Shown: positions 1 through 9,211, counted from the stretch's first letter. The stretch is DNA of 64,000 bases from Mollicutes bacterium (GCA_004552445.1 SFOJ01000004.1:1-64000); one strand, 5' to 3'. Notes: generated by a model from the sequence alone, not told the origin. Numbers and translations: made by a program.

Positions 1-357
1 TAGTTGATCTCCTATAGCTGCGATTTCAGAACTTTTATATTTAAATCTTTCCATTATTTTATTATATTTATCTTTTCTAGGTTTTAAAGAAAATGCACAA
101 GCATCTACCATTAAATAATCTTTAAATGGTTCTACTCTATGTTTAGGTGCATTTGATATTATTATCACTTTAAATCCTTTATCTTTTAATTCATCAAATA
201 ATTTTTTTAGTCTTTTAGTTGGTTTATTTGAATGACTTGGTACGATTGTATTATCTAAGTCAAATAATAAGCAACGTATTCCCTTTTTATAAAGTTTGTC
301 ATAATTTATATAATAAATGCTTTTTTGATAAATATCAGGCATAAATTTTTCTACCAT
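1..357 (-). CDS. yqeG: YqeG-family HAD phosphatase, partial (runs off left edge)
   Basis: The frame opens with ATG at 357 and stays open for 119 codons to the window edge, so the C-terminal part is missing. The product carries the HAD motif I FDLDNT near residue 32 and motif II (IISNAP) near residue 75, and the visible end reads IGDQ, the start of HAD motif III. This is the layout of YqeG-type (HAD IIIA) phosphatases of about 170 residues. Their substrate is not established; in Bacillus the gene sits with yqeH and other ribosome-assembly genes. An extended -10 (TGATATAAT) lies about 15-25 bases upstream of the start. The family call is firm, the function inferred. Confidence 0.85.
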   Translation of the reverse strand, partial: MVEKFMPDIYQKSIYYINYDKLYKKGIRCLLFDLDNTIVPSHSNKPTKRLKKLFDELKDKGFKVIIISNAPKHRVEPFKDYLMVDACAFSLKPRKDKYNKIMERFKYKSSEIAAIGDQL

Positions 358-397
358 ATCACACTTCCTCATTTAACATTATATCAAGATTTAGAGT

Positions 398-433
398 TAA
401 AAAAAAGAAAAGTCTTATGTTTTATAAGATTTT
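398..433 (-). terminator. Rho-independent terminator of the pilin-BspA gene
   Basis: On the minus strand the arms AAAATCTTAT and ATAAGACTTTT pair around a short loop and are followed by a T-rich run. The stop codon of the pilin-like gene lies inside the hairpin. Confidence 0.8.
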
Positions 434-2071
434 CTTTTTACCATAGTCTTTATATTTAGTACCATTACCACCAACTAAAGATGGCACATAATTAAATATA
501 TATCTGCTATTTGTAACATTTGTTGTCACAAATTTATCACTGGCATATATTGTTTTTAGATTATCACATTCTGAAAACATACTATTCATGTTGGTTACAT
601 TGTTTGTATCAAAACTACTTAAATCCAAGACTGATACTTTAATATATCTAAACATATAGCTCATATCTGTAACTTTTGATGTATCAAAGTTGTTAACTTT
701 CAACGAAGTAACTTTGCTTAATTCAAACATCCGACTCATATTAGTTACCTTAGATGTATTAAAGTTATTTAAGTCTAAAGCTTGCACTTTACTTTGATAA
801 AACATTTGGTTCATATTAGTGACATTACTAGTATCAAAACTGCTCACATTAATGTTTGTTGCTGCTGACTCTCTAAACATACTACTCATATCGGTTACTT
901 TGCTTGTGTTAAAATTGCTTAGATCTAAACTAGTTGCTTGACTATTTGAAAACATTCCTGTCATATCAGTCACGTTACTTGTATTAAAGCTACTTAAATC
1001 TATCGTTGTGGCTGCACTTTGATAAAACATCCAACTCATATCTGTAACTTTGCTTGTATCAAAACTACTTAAATCTAATGATGTAGCTTCAGATTTATAA
1101 AACATAGCACTCATATCGGTTACATTACTCGTGTCAAAGTTTGTTAAATCTAAGTCTTTTGCTTTGTTGCCACTAAACATACTACTCATATCGGTTACTT
1201 TGCTTGTATCGAAGTTTTTTAAATTTAATGACTCAGACATGCTATTTTTAAACATATTACTCATATTTGTTACATTACTTGTATTGAAACTGCTCAAGTC
1301 TATTGATGAAGCTTTGGAATTATAGAACATTGCACTCATAGATGTTATAGGTTTACCATTAATATAAGTACAAACTTTACTAGTTACTGGTTCAGTACTT
1401 GTTCTATCAGTCAATATAACTCCCCATCCATCACTACTAATATTATTCCACGTATAACCTGCTGTAGCTAATGGGACAACAGTTGAATTCATCAATTTCA
1501 CATTCAAAGATTCATTTACATTAGATATTGTCCTGGAAGAAGAACGAGGACCATACTCTTGCATATATCTATATGTATATTGACCATTTACATATTCTGT
1601 ACCTTGTACTAAGTCACCATCAAATGTACAATTTGTTGCTTCTGGTACCTTTGGAGCATTTTGTCTACAATTATATCCGTCTAAGTTTCCATCTTCTAAG
1701 TCATCAATAGTTAAATCTTCAACTGTCTTGCCATCTTTCAAGCTTGCTACCCATTTGCCATTAGATACTTTCATATCAGTTACTTTACCACTATTATTTA
1801 AAATAACACAATATTGAAGTTTACTTCCTGTCATATCAAGCTTTGAACTATCTTTAGAATTAATTATTTTTGTTGTTTTACCACTAATTGCATTAGACAA
1901 ATATACCTTTTCTGATTCTCTATATACATTTTTAGCTTCGGTTAAAAAAGTTTCTTTTTGAGCTTTGTTATACATATTAATTACATTAGGAAGTGCTATT
2001 ATAACTAGTATTGCAAGTATTGCTATTACTGCTAATAATTCAACTAATGTAAATCCTTTTTTATTTTTCAT
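422..2071 (-). CDS. Type IV prepilin-like N-terminus fused to BspA/DUF285 repeats
   Basis: The first 35 residues are a class III prepilin signal: short basic leader MKNKKG, cleavage after G6, then FTLVELLAVIAILAILVIIA with Glu at mature position 5. A pilin-like linker follows to about residue 240. Residues 244-505 hold ten tandem 25-residue repeats of the form F(N/D)TS(N/K)VT(N/D)MSxMF, typical of the BspA-like/DUF285 leucine-rich family of surface proteins. The end (VGGNGTKY) resembles the usual tail of such arrays. A prepilin peptidase and a PilC-like protein are encoded 18-20 kb away. The protein would be processed by the peptidase and displayed on or anchored in the membrane. Adhesion is an inference from the repeat family. 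Cargo-bearing pseudopilins exist, but I do not recall this fusion as standard. Confidence 0.85.
   Translation of the reverse strand: MKNKKGFTLVELLAVIAILAILVIIALPNVINMYNKAQKETFLTEAKNVYRESEKVYLSNAISGKTTKIINSKDSSKLDMTGSKLQYCVILNNSGKVTDMKVSNGKWVASLKDGKTVEDLTIDDLEDGNLDGYNCRQNAPKVPEATNCTFDGDLVQGTEYVNGQYTYRYMQEYGPRSSSRTISNVNESLNVKLMNSTVVPLATAGYTWNNISSDGWGVILTDRTSTEPVTSKVCTYINGKPITSMSAMFYNSKASSIDLSSFNTSNVTNMSNMFKNSMSESLNLKNFDTSKVTDMSSMFSGNKAKDLDLTNFDTSNVTDMSAMFYKSEATSLDLSSFDTSKVTDMSWMFYQSAATTIDLSSFNTSNVTDMTGMFSNSQATSLDLSNFNTSKVTDMSSMFRESAATNINVSSFDTSNVTNMNQMFYQSKVQALDLNNFNTSKVTNMSRMFELSKVTSLKVNNFDTSKVTDMSYMFRYIKVSVLDLSSFDTNNVTNMNSMFSECDNLKTIYASDKFVTTNVTNSRYIFNYVPSLVGGNGTKYKDYGKKKIL
553..1342 (-). repeat. 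Ten in-frame 75-bp coding repeats (BspA/DUF285 units)
   Basis: The conserved Phe of each unit falls exactly every 25 codons (residues 262, 287, 312 and on to 487). The units are diverged at the DNA level, and most alternate between TSN and TSK at the core. They are part of the pilin-like gene, not a CRISPR array. Confidence 0.9.
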
Positions 2072-2143
2072 TTTCTACTCTCCTATCATTAATAGTATAA
2101 CATATAAAAATGAATTAAGAAATAATAATTAATAATTTTAAAT

Positions 2144-2172
2144 AAAAAAGAATGACTTTTAATTAGTCATTC
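2144..2172 (-). terminator. Terminator of the 1300-residue protein gene
   Basis: GAATGACT and AGTCATTC pair with a short AT loop containing the stop codon, followed on the minus strand by a T run. Confidence 0.8.
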
Positions 2173-5100
2173 TAAGTATTGGTTCTTTATGTGGTATGCT
2201 TGATGATTTAATGTTTGATAATAATAAGTTTCTATTAAAGCTTACTAATTTCTTTTCTATATCGTATGTTCCATCTTTCTTTTCTTTTAATACATAGTAG
2301 CATGCCATATCTTTAGGATCATCTTTGTATCCTATGCCTGCTGCTCTTAGTGTATGTACTTTAGTATCATCTAATTTATCTTCCATTTGAAAATGAACAT
2401 GCCCTTGTATAATAGAATCATAATCAGTTACTTTTTTGCCATTAAATAACGGACTATTTTGAGCATCTACTAATCCTCTTATATATTCAAGGTTTCTTCT
2501 ATTACTTGTAATTATATCTTGAATTTTCTTTCTTGATTCAGGGGAGTTTGTATAAAGAAATTGTTTGCTTGAAACTCCTTCTTTGAAATTATCTTGATAT
2601 GTCCATGTACTATGATCTCTATAATCCCATCTTATGTCGTTTGCAAAGTGACATAGTGCTATTTTTTTATCACCAACAGTTATATCAATTGATGGAGTCC
2701 ATAGTTTCATTCTTTCGATTTTATCTGTTCCAAGTCTATTTCTTGTCCATTCTTGATTTTCTTCTTTAATAGGATTGAAATAAGTAAATGGTTTTGTTCC
2801 AAGAGTATTATAGTATTCACTATTACCCATTATGGATGTTACTTTATAATAACTAAGCATATCTAATACTTCTGCTGGATTAGGTCCAAGACCGATGTTA
2901 TCTCCAAGAGAATATATTTCTGTTATTCCATTTTTTCTCATATCTTCTAAGACTGCTAAAGTTGGTTCATATAGTGCATGAGAATCAGTGAATAATCCTA
3001 TTTCTCTTCCTGTATAAATATCATTTTCTTTCTTGATATTTATTTTAGGAGATAATATTTGAAGTGCTTTTTCTAATTTTTTATTACTTTCTAGTTGTTC
3101 TTCATATTCAGTGTTTGGTTCAAATACTTCTTTTACATTTTCTATAACTCCTCTTGGTTCTTGCGTTATAACAAAAGGTAAATTATATTTTTTATGACAT
3201 TCCATTTCTTCTGTATTAGGTTCCCTACCACCTGGAAGAGCTATACCTTTTGGAATTAAACCTTCTCTATAAAGCAATGCTTCTGCATTTTGTTTTGTTG
3301 CTGAACTTGTTTCAAGTATTCCTTTTTGTCTTACATTTTGAACTGAAACCTCACTAGAATTATTCTTTATTAATCTATTACTTCCAATGTTTTCTCTTGA
3401 ACTACATATAAAGCTTCCTGTTCTTATTTCGTCATATAAAAGTATCATATTCGAGTAATCATAGTAATATTTTTGCCCTGCGTAACTTATAGGACTTACT
3501 GATATAAAATTACTTTTGCCATTTGATCTTCCATTTATAACATCTTCTAATTTTTCTTTATTACTTAATACATGAGCATATAATATATAGTTTTTATCAC
3601 TAAAATCTAATACTTCTCCACCATATTTTTTACTTAATTCTTCTGACACTACATTAGGAAGTTTTCTAGCCTTTTCTAGCTTTGTTAAGTTCATTTGGGA
3701 ATCTAATTCATATAGTCTTTGTATTTTCTTTCCCAGGTCACTAAATTCACCTTGCATACATAAGAATTCTTTGTAGCTGCCACTAAAAATATACTCTAAA
3801 ACTTCTATTAGACCTTTAGTGTCATTTGAATATTCTACTAATTCTATAATGGATACATACTTCATTAATTCATCTATATATCTACATAAAAATTCATTAT
3901 TTTTATTATAATTTCTTAATGCTTCTACACCACAACTTCCATCAATTTTTTTAATTTCTTCAATAGCATTACTAAATAGGATATCATTAAATATTTTTTT
4001 AATTTGATATATATTAAATGCTTTTATTTTTCCTGATTTAACTAAGGCAGAATATTCATTGTATGTGCTTCTTCTAAGACCTTTAAGTTCATTTATATTT
4101 TTTATATCTTTAGTTGACTTTATATTAAATAAAAATCTTAGATCTTGTTTATCTTCTTTAGATAGTGTTGGTCTTTCAGCAATTAGAGAAGCACATAATT
4201 CTGGATATATAGTATATATTTTTAATAATTCTAGCAAATTACTTATTACATAAACATTATTTTCTTTTTTGCTATCTTCGTCATAAAAATTCTTAAAGAA
4301 ATAACTACTTACTTTTAAGAAATCTTCTGTTTTACCATTATCAATAATATTTAATACATCAGTTAACCATGTTTTATATGTTGTGCTTCCACTTCCATAT
4401 TGAATAAATGATTTAATATTGATGCCTAGAAGTGACATAAAACTTTTTAATTCTTCATATCTATTGATAACAAAAATATTATTACTACTATTGATTAGTT
4501 CTATTATTCCTGATAAGTTTTCTTCATCTATGTTTATGTGTCTTAATAATAATTTTTTTATTTCTTCTGGGATATATTCCTTTTTTAATAAATATGCTAC
4601 ATCTGAGTATGATGGGTCTTCTTCTTGAATTAATTTTTCTATGATATCTTTATTTGCTTTTATTATTTCATTTTTAGTAGTTTCTATTAAATCGATATTA
4701 TTAATAGTTATTAAATCTATATAACTAAGTTTTGATAGTTTTTTTCTAATTATTTCATTTTTTAATTTTATTATTTTTTCAGCTTTTTCAGGATATCTAT
4801 TATTAAATTTTAATAATTCAAAAATATTTTTTTCATTTACTCTTAGTTCAATTATCAAGTCTTCAAATTTAGAATAATATTTTGATGTTATGTAATACTT
4901 TAAGTAGTCTTCATCTATTTCTTTTATACATTTTTTAACTGTATTTGGGTTTAAATTTAATATTAATTCTTTAACTTCATTAGGAAAACTAGTGTTTTCC
5001 ATATATGTTAAAATTCCAAAGGTAGAGATATCTGCTATTTGTGACTCTATATCTTTTTTTCTATATTGCAGTATTATTGATTTACTTAATGATGGAATAT

Positions 5101-6061
5101 CTTTATTAGATAATATATTTAATAAAGAAGTTGCTCTTATCACCTTTAAAGACTCATTAAAATCTGTTTTTCTTAATTTTATAATTAATTCTGATATTGG
5201 AGAATATCTTGCTCTACTTAATAAATCCCATAATTCACTTTTAGGAGTTTTATTAATTACATTAACTATAGTATCTTTTCTTCTTTCAAATATCATTTTA
5301 GCTAAATCATCTGATCTAAATATGGTATCATAAAATTTTATTATTGTTTTTTCATTTAAACTATTGATTATTTCATTTATTACAGATGATTTCATCTCAA
5401 ATACTTTTTCTTTTGATTCTTTATTAAGATATGTTGCTAGTAAATCTTGAATGTTTGAAATATTTATTTGATATTTTATTACTTCTTCTTTTATACTTTC
5501 TGCTATTTTTGTTGAATTCAATACTTCTTTTATATCTTGATATCTATATTTTGGTTCTTTTATTATGAAATATAACAATTCTTTATCATCAGGATCTTCA
5601 AGTATTTTTACTATATCATTACTGTTAAATTTTAATATGATTAACATTTGCTTTGATTTAGTAGATATTGATTTATTCTTGACTATTTCACATAAACTAT
5701 CTGGATATAATTTTTCGCTTAATAGAGTTGTAACACTATTTTTACCATAAGTTTTATATAGTTTTTCTAATGTTTTAGAATCTACATTCTTTGATGTGAT
5801 TAGCTCTGTAATACTATCGATATCATCTTTTTTCCAAGTTCTTGAAAATATTTCTTCTATTCTTCCTATAATAAGCTTTTTAACATTTTCATTTATTTGT
5901 GAATCAAAAAGATAGTAAACCAACTCTTTTATTTGTAGTTTACTTATCTCATTTTTTATTCTTTCTTGTTTTCTAGATATAAGTTTATCTTTTTTTAAAT
6001 CTGAATCTTTGCTTTTATCTAGATACTCCAAAATTGTTTTATAGCTTAATAGCCACCACAT
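2159..6061 (-). CDS. 1300-residue helical-repeat protein with C-terminal calcineurin-like metallophosphatase
   Basis: Start ATG at 6061 follows a strong ribosome site (GGGGGAG). Residues 1 to about 800 are Lys/Ile/Leu-rich and look like degenerate helical repeats of roughly 40-50 residues (recurring pattern of P-E-E/V-K-x-L-I-L). A middle segment of about 200 residues (YAHVLSNKEKLEDVI, FISVSP, ILLYDE, ALPGG) is not a family I recognise. Residues from about 1020 to the end carry metallophosphatase motifs: TDSH (DxH), SLGDN (GD), MGNSE (GNxE), CHFAND and QGHVH (GHxH). The phosphatase fold is well supported; the substrate is unknown. There is no signal peptide, so it is probably cytoplasmic. It lies just downstream of obg with a 21-bp gap and may be co-transcribed. 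The central block could be ADP-ribosyltransferase-like, but this is weak. Confidence 0.75.
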   Translation of the reverse strand: MWWLLSYKTILEYLDKSKDSDLKKDKLISRKQERIKNEISKLQIKELVYYLFDSQINENVKKLIIGRIEEIFSRTWKKDDIDSITELITSKNVDSKTLEKLYKTYGKNSVTTLLSEKLYPDSLCEIVKNKSISTKSKQMLIILKFNSNDIVKILEDPDDKELLYFIIKEPKYRYQDIKEVLNSTKIAESIKEEVIKYQINISNIQDLLATYLNKESKEKVFEMKSSVINEIINSLNEKTIIKFYDTIFRSDDLAKMIFERRKDTIVNVINKTPKSELWDLLSRARYSPISELIIKLRKTDFNESLKVIRATSLLNILSNKDIPSLSKSIILQYRKKDIESQIADISTFGILTYMENTSFPNEVKELILNLNPNTVKKCIKEIDEDYLKYYITSKYYSKFEDLIIELRVNEKNIFELLKFNNRYPEKAEKIIKLKNEIIRKKLSKLSYIDLITINNIDLIETTKNEIIKANKDIIEKLIQEEDPSYSDVAYLLKKEYIPEEIKKLLLRHINIDEENLSGIIELINSSNNIFVINRYEELKSFMSLLGINIKSFIQYGSGSTTYKTWLTDVLNIIDNGKTEDFLKVSSYFFKNFYDEDSKKENNVYVISNLLELLKIYTIYPELCASLIAERPTLSKEDKQDLRFLFNIKSTKDIKNINELKGLRRSTYNEYSALVKSGKIKAFNIYQIKKIFNDILFSNAIEEIKKIDGSCGVEALRNYNKNNEFLCRYIDELMKYVSIIELVEYSNDTKGLIEVLEYIFSGSYKEFLCMQGEFSDLGKKIQRLYELDSQMNLTKLEKARKLPNVVSEELSKKYGGEVLDFSDKNYILYAHVLSNKEKLEDVINGRSNGKSNFISVSPISYAGQKYYYDYSNMILLYDEIRTGSFICSSRENIGSNRLIKNNSSEVSVQNVRQKGILETSSATKQNAEALLYREGLIPKGIALPGGREPNTEEMECHKKYNLPFVITQEPRGVIENVKEVFEPNTEYEEQLESNKKLEKALQILSPKINIKKENDIYTGREIGLFTDSHALYEPTLAVLEDMRKNGITEIYSLGDNIGLGPNPAEVLDMLSYYKVTSIMGNSEYYNTLGTKPFTYFNPIKEENQEWTRNRLGTDKIERMKLWTPSIDITVGDKKIALCHFANDIRWDYRDHSTWTYQDNFKEGVSSKQFLYTNSPESRKKIQDIITSNRRNLEYIRGLVDAQNSPLFNGKKVTDYDSIIQGHVHFQMEDKLDDTKVHTLRAAGIGYKDDPKDMACYYVLKEKKDGTYDIEKKLVSFNRNLLLSNIKSSSIPHKEPILRMTN

Positions 6062-6082
6062 AACTCTCCCCCTGAATTATAA

Positions 6083-7366
6083 TTAGTATAATCTTTCTTC
6101 GTATTCAAATTCTTGATTAAGTATTTGTACAGTATCTCCTTCTTTAGCGCCTAGAGTTTTTAATTCTTCATCAACACCTAACGCTTTTAGTTTAGATGCA
6201 AATCTTAATGCTGATTCATCTGAATTGAATCTAGTCATTTTTAATAATTTTTCTAATTCTGGACCAGTAACTTTCCATTTACTTTCTCCAATTCTTTCAA
6301 TTTTATATGGTTTTTCATGCTTAAATTCATATAAAACATAATCTTCAAATTCATTTTTTTCATAGATTTCTTCTTCTGGTAAGCTTTCTAATAATTCTTT
6401 TAATTTAAATATTAATTCTTTTGTTCCTTCTTTAGTTGCTGCACTTACTTCTAGTATTTCAGCATTTTTGAATTCTTTTTTAAACTTTTCTAAATTATCT
6501 TTAGCATTTGGTAAATCCATTTTGTTTGCTACTATAAGTTCTTTTTTATTATACAAGTTTTCATCGTATTTTTTTATTTCATTTCTAATGATTTTATAGT
6601 CGTTGATTACATTTCTTCCATCTACTTCACCCATATCAAGCACATGACATACAACTCTACAACGACTTGCGTGACGCAAGAATTTATCTCCTAAACCTAC
6701 TCCTTCACTAGAACCTTCAATCATACCTGGTAGATCTGCTACTACATAACTATAATCTCCTGCTTTTACTACACCTAGGTTTGGCACTAATGTGGTGAAA
6801 TGATAATCTGCTATTTTAGGTTTAGCTGCACTTATAACACTAATTAATGAACTTTTTCCTACTGAGGGAAAACCTACTAAACCAACATCAGCTAATAACT
6901 TAAGTTCGCAACATATATTTCTTTCTTCTCCTGGTTCTCCAAGCTCACTTGTATATGGTGCTTTATTTTTATTTGTCATGAAAGCAGCATTTCCTTTACC
7001 TCCACGGCCTCCTTTAGCTACCACGCATTCTTGGTTATCACTTACTAAATCGCAAATTATAAGGTTTGTATCTGTGTCTTTGATTGTTGTTCCAATTGGT
7101 ACTACTATAACCATATCATCAGCAGAGCTTCCTGTTTGATTACGTCCACGTCCCATTTCTCCAGGTTCACCTTTAATAACTTTTTTATATCTTAAATCTA
7201 TTAGTGTACGTAAGCCTTTATCTGCTTTAAAGATAATACTTCCACCTTTACCACCATTTCCACCATCTGGTCCTCCAAGTGGTACATATTTTTCACGTAA
7301 AAATGAAGTACAACCATCTCCACCTTTTCCAGCTATTAGTTTTAAATTAACTTCATCAATAAACAT
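6083..7366 (-). CDS. obg: GTPase Obg/CgtA
   Basis: A 427-residue GTPase acting in 50S ribosome maturation and stress signalling. The N-terminal Obg fold (about 1-158) shows the Gly-rich stretches GGPDGGNGGKGG and KGGRGGKGN. The G domain follows with P-loop GFPSVGKSS, switch II DLPGMIEG, and NKMD for guanine specificity. The last 75 residues are the OCT domain found in Firmicute Obg proteins. Start ATG at 7366 has GAGGGG upstream. All catalytic motifs are intact and the length is normal. The usual rplU-rpmA neighbours are absent; small hypothetical genes lie upstream. Confidence 0.98.
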   Translation of the reverse strand: MFIDEVNLKLIAGKGGDGCTSFLREKYVPLGGPDGGNGGKGGSIIFKADKGLRTLIDLRYKKVIKGEPGEMGRGRNQTGSSADDMVIVVPIGTTIKDTDTNLIICDLVSDNQECVVAKGGRGGKGNAAFMTNKNKAPYTSELGEPGEERNICCELKLLADVGLVGFPSVGKSSLISVISAAKPKIADYHFTTLVPNLGVVKAGDYSYVVADLPGMIEGSSEGVGLGDKFLRHASRCRVVCHVLDMGEVDGRNVINDYKIIRNEIKKYDENLYNKKELIVANKMDLPNAKDNLEKFKKEFKNAEILEVSAATKEGTKELIFKLKELLESLPEEEIYEKNEFEDYVLYEFKHEKPYKIERIGESKWKVTGPELEKLLKMTRFNSDESALRFASKLKALGVDEELKTLGAKEGDTVQILNQEFEYEERLY

Positions 7367-7452
7367 AGCATCCCCTCATTTCCTCTAGATTATAGCATAA
7401 TATACTAATTTTAGCAATTATTATTAGTATTGCTATCATATATTTTTTTCTC

Positions 7453-7668
7453 CTAATTTTTTTTACTATAATGTTCTAGCTTATTCTTGTGTTTATATCC
7501 ATCAGATGCGATTGATACTGATTCTAAATAGCCTTCACATCTAAGCTTAATTTTATCATTTTCAGAAACATTCTTATCATCCAGAAATTTTAATATTTCT
7601 TTTTCAAGTTTATATGCTTCCTCTAAAGTCATTCTTTGTTTAGTTTTTTTAATTAATTCATCTACCAT
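7453..7668 (-). CDS. Small hypothetical protein (71 aa)
   Basis: A charged, Lys/Glu-rich protein with predicted helical character (KQRMTLEEAYKLEKEILKFL) and no membrane segment. The start ATG overlaps the stop of the upstream HExxH gene by 7 bases, so the two are translationally coupled. No family recognised. The pairing with a putative metallopeptidase suggests a partner or regulator, which is inference only. Confidence 0.6.
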   Translation of the reverse strand: MVDELIKKTKQRMTLEEAYKLEKEILKFLDDKNVSENDKIKLRCEGYLESVSIASDGYKHKNKLEHYSKKN

Positions 7669-8189
7669 TTTACAAATGCCTCCCGCAATAAATCTTCTAA
7701 TTTTTCTTTATTAGAATTATTTTTGAATAAGTTTCTTAACCATTTTTCTCTTTCACTGACCTTAACATTAAATAATTTTTTAGCAAATTCATATTTGTCT
7801 TCTCCTATTATATCAGAAATTTCCTCTAAACATTCAACCATATTAGAATATGCATTATCATAATATGGTATTTTCTCTTTTAAAAGAATTTGTTTATTAA
7901 ACATTTCCACCACTGACTCTTCTTCATACATGTATTTAATAAAAACATCTTCATCATAGTAACTGATTGAACGTGCATGTAATAATTCATGTAAGATTTC
8001 TTGCTCTAAAGTATTATTACTTATTCTTATATCACAACTCCATAACTTTCCAGCATTTTCATTATTTACTATTGAAATATTTTTGCTCCACTTACTTTTC
8101 TTATTTGTATATTTTGATAAAGTTTTATTCATTTTATTTGCTAAATCTTTTATTTCATTATCGGTCATATATCTTCTATTATTGTCCAT
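7662..8189 (-). CDS. Putative zincin-type metallopeptidase (HELLH)
   Basis: 175 residues without a signal peptide. The motif EILHELLHARS (HExxH, near residue 90) followed about 20 residues later by an acidic run (EEESVVEMF) fits a zinc metallopeptidase of the zincin group, perhaps loosely related to ImmA/IrrE-type cytoplasmic proteases. The start ATG at 8189 has little Shine-Dalgarno signal and lies 14 bases after the preceding stop, so translation may depend on re-initiation. It shares an operon with the 71-residue gene. Peptidase activity and target are not shown by the sequence. Confidence 0.6.
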   Translation of the reverse strand: MDNNRRYMTDNEIKDLANKMNKTLSKYTNKKSKWSKNISIVNNENAGKLWSCDIRISNNTLEQEILHELLHARSISYYDEDVFIKYMYEEESVVEMFNKQILLKEKIPYYDNAYSNMVECLEEISDIIGEDKYEFAKKLFNVKVSEREKWLRNLFKNNSNKEKLEDLLREAFVKW

Positions 8190-8203
8190 TTGATAACTAG
8201 GAA

Positions 8204-8584
8204 TTATTGATTTAATATTTTCATTTTCAGTTTTGTTTTTTCTCCATAATTTGTATAGCTTTTACAATCAAGTGTTACATGTAATTCGTAGTTATCAATT
8301 GTATTAATTAAGTTTTCCCAATATAAAGAATATGATACATTTTTTGTTCCAATATTTTTAACTGTTATAACTTTAGAAATTATGTCTCCTGGAACTGCAT
8401 TTTCAAATTTTAATTCTGTTTCATCTTTATATTCAAGTCTTAAGTCTCCTGTAGACATAACTATATCTTTTCCAGTTCCCTCTATTTGTAAACTAAAGAA
8501 TGCATATGTATAACTAAAAATACTTAATAAGATTAGAGTTATGAATGATACTAAAAGTGTCTTTATTATATTATTTCTTTTCAT
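8204..8584 (-). CDS. TasA/camelysin-like surface protein with SipW-type signal
   Basis: 126 residues from the ATG at 8584; a GTG three codons upstream overlaps the ribosome site (AGGTG) and is not used here. The N-terminus has Lys/Arg, a long hydrophobic segment, then TYAFFSLQIEGTGKDI and TGDLRLEY, the pattern seen at the cleavage region of TasA, CalY and related SipW-processed proteins. The rest is beta-rich with PGDIISKVITVKNIGT. It is shorter than TasA (about 260), so it is a minimal or truncated member. No SipW signal peptidase gene lies in the window. It would be exported and perhaps form or cap surface fibres (inference). Confidence 0.7.
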   Translation of the reverse strand: MKRNNIIKTLLVSFITLILLSIFSYTYAFFSLQIEGTGKDIVMSTGDLRLEYKDETELKFENAVPGDIISKVITVKNIGTKNVSYSLYWENLINTIDNYELHVTLDCKSYTNYGEKTKLKMKILNQ

Positions 8585-8630
8585 ATCCTTCACCTACTAT
8601 TAAATGGTATACAATAATTTTTTTCAAATA

Positions 8631-8663
8631 AAAAGAGCTAATTATACAAACATTGGCTCTTTT
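8631..8663 (-). terminator. Terminator downstream of nrdG
   Basis: AAAAGAGC and GCTCTTTT pair around a 17-base loop, with T residues after the stem on the minus strand. It overlaps the end of nrdG. Confidence 0.7.
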
Positions 8664-9211
8664 TCGAATTTTTTTTCTTCTTTGTATTCATATTCATTTA
8701 ATAGAGTTATTTTTCCAGAAGATAGTGTTTTTGGTATATCTATTAATCTTTGATTAGAAGATCCTCTAAATAGAAGATTTAAATCTTTTTGTTCCAAAAT
8801 AAATTTGCCATCTACTAGTACATCTATATAATGAATAAATTTATCATATGCTGGATTTTTCTTTGACATTTCCATTAATTCTTCAAATGTAAATCCAGTA
8901 TATACCCATATATTTAGTCCTAAATTTTTGGCATATGCAGCTATTTTGGCACATTGTTCTGGTTGAAACATTGGATCTCCACCACTAAAAGTTATCCCTG
9001 TATGATATTTAAGCTCACTTATTGCTTCACATACCATATCTACTGGAACAAGCCCTCCACCATTAAAATCATGTGTACCTGGATTTTGACATCCTTTGCA
9101 GTTATGTGAACACCCCTGAGTCCACACTACTGCTCTTAGACCTGGACCATCTACTATTGAATCAGTGGTAAGGTCTGCTGCTAAACGGATATAATCGCTA
9201 TTTTGTTGCAT
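8642..9211 (-). CDS. nrdG: Anaerobic ribonucleotide reductase activating protein NrdG
   Basis: A radical-SAM enzyme of 189 residues that installs the glycyl radical on NrdD. The cluster motif CSHNCKGC (Cx3Cx2C, near residue 34) and the downstream GGDPMFQPE are intact. The start ATG lies 14 bases inside the end of the upstream 52-codon NrdD C-terminal gene, so the two are translationally coupled. The intact activase indicates that the reductase it serves was functional until recently or still is. Confidence 0.97.
   Translation of the reverse strand: MQQNSDYIRLAADLTTDSIVDGPGLRAVVWTQGCSHNCKGCQNPGTHDFNGGGLVPVDMVCEAISELKYHTGITFSGGDPMFQPEQCAKIAAYAKNLGLNIWVYTGFTFEELMEMSKKNPAYDKFIHYIDVLVDGKFILEQKDLNLLFRGSSNQRLIDIPKTLSSGKITLLNEYEYKEEKKFEKEPMFV

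Noticed and set aside
553..1342. Regularly spaced 75-bp repeats as a possible CRISPR or satellite array
   Set aside because: They are in-frame protein repeats with diverged DNA and no spacers; they encode BspA/DUF285 units.
4059..5750. Plus-strand open frames of 60-113 codons inside the 1300-residue gene
   Set aside because: They lack ribosome sites and family matches and are antisense shadows of the real gene.
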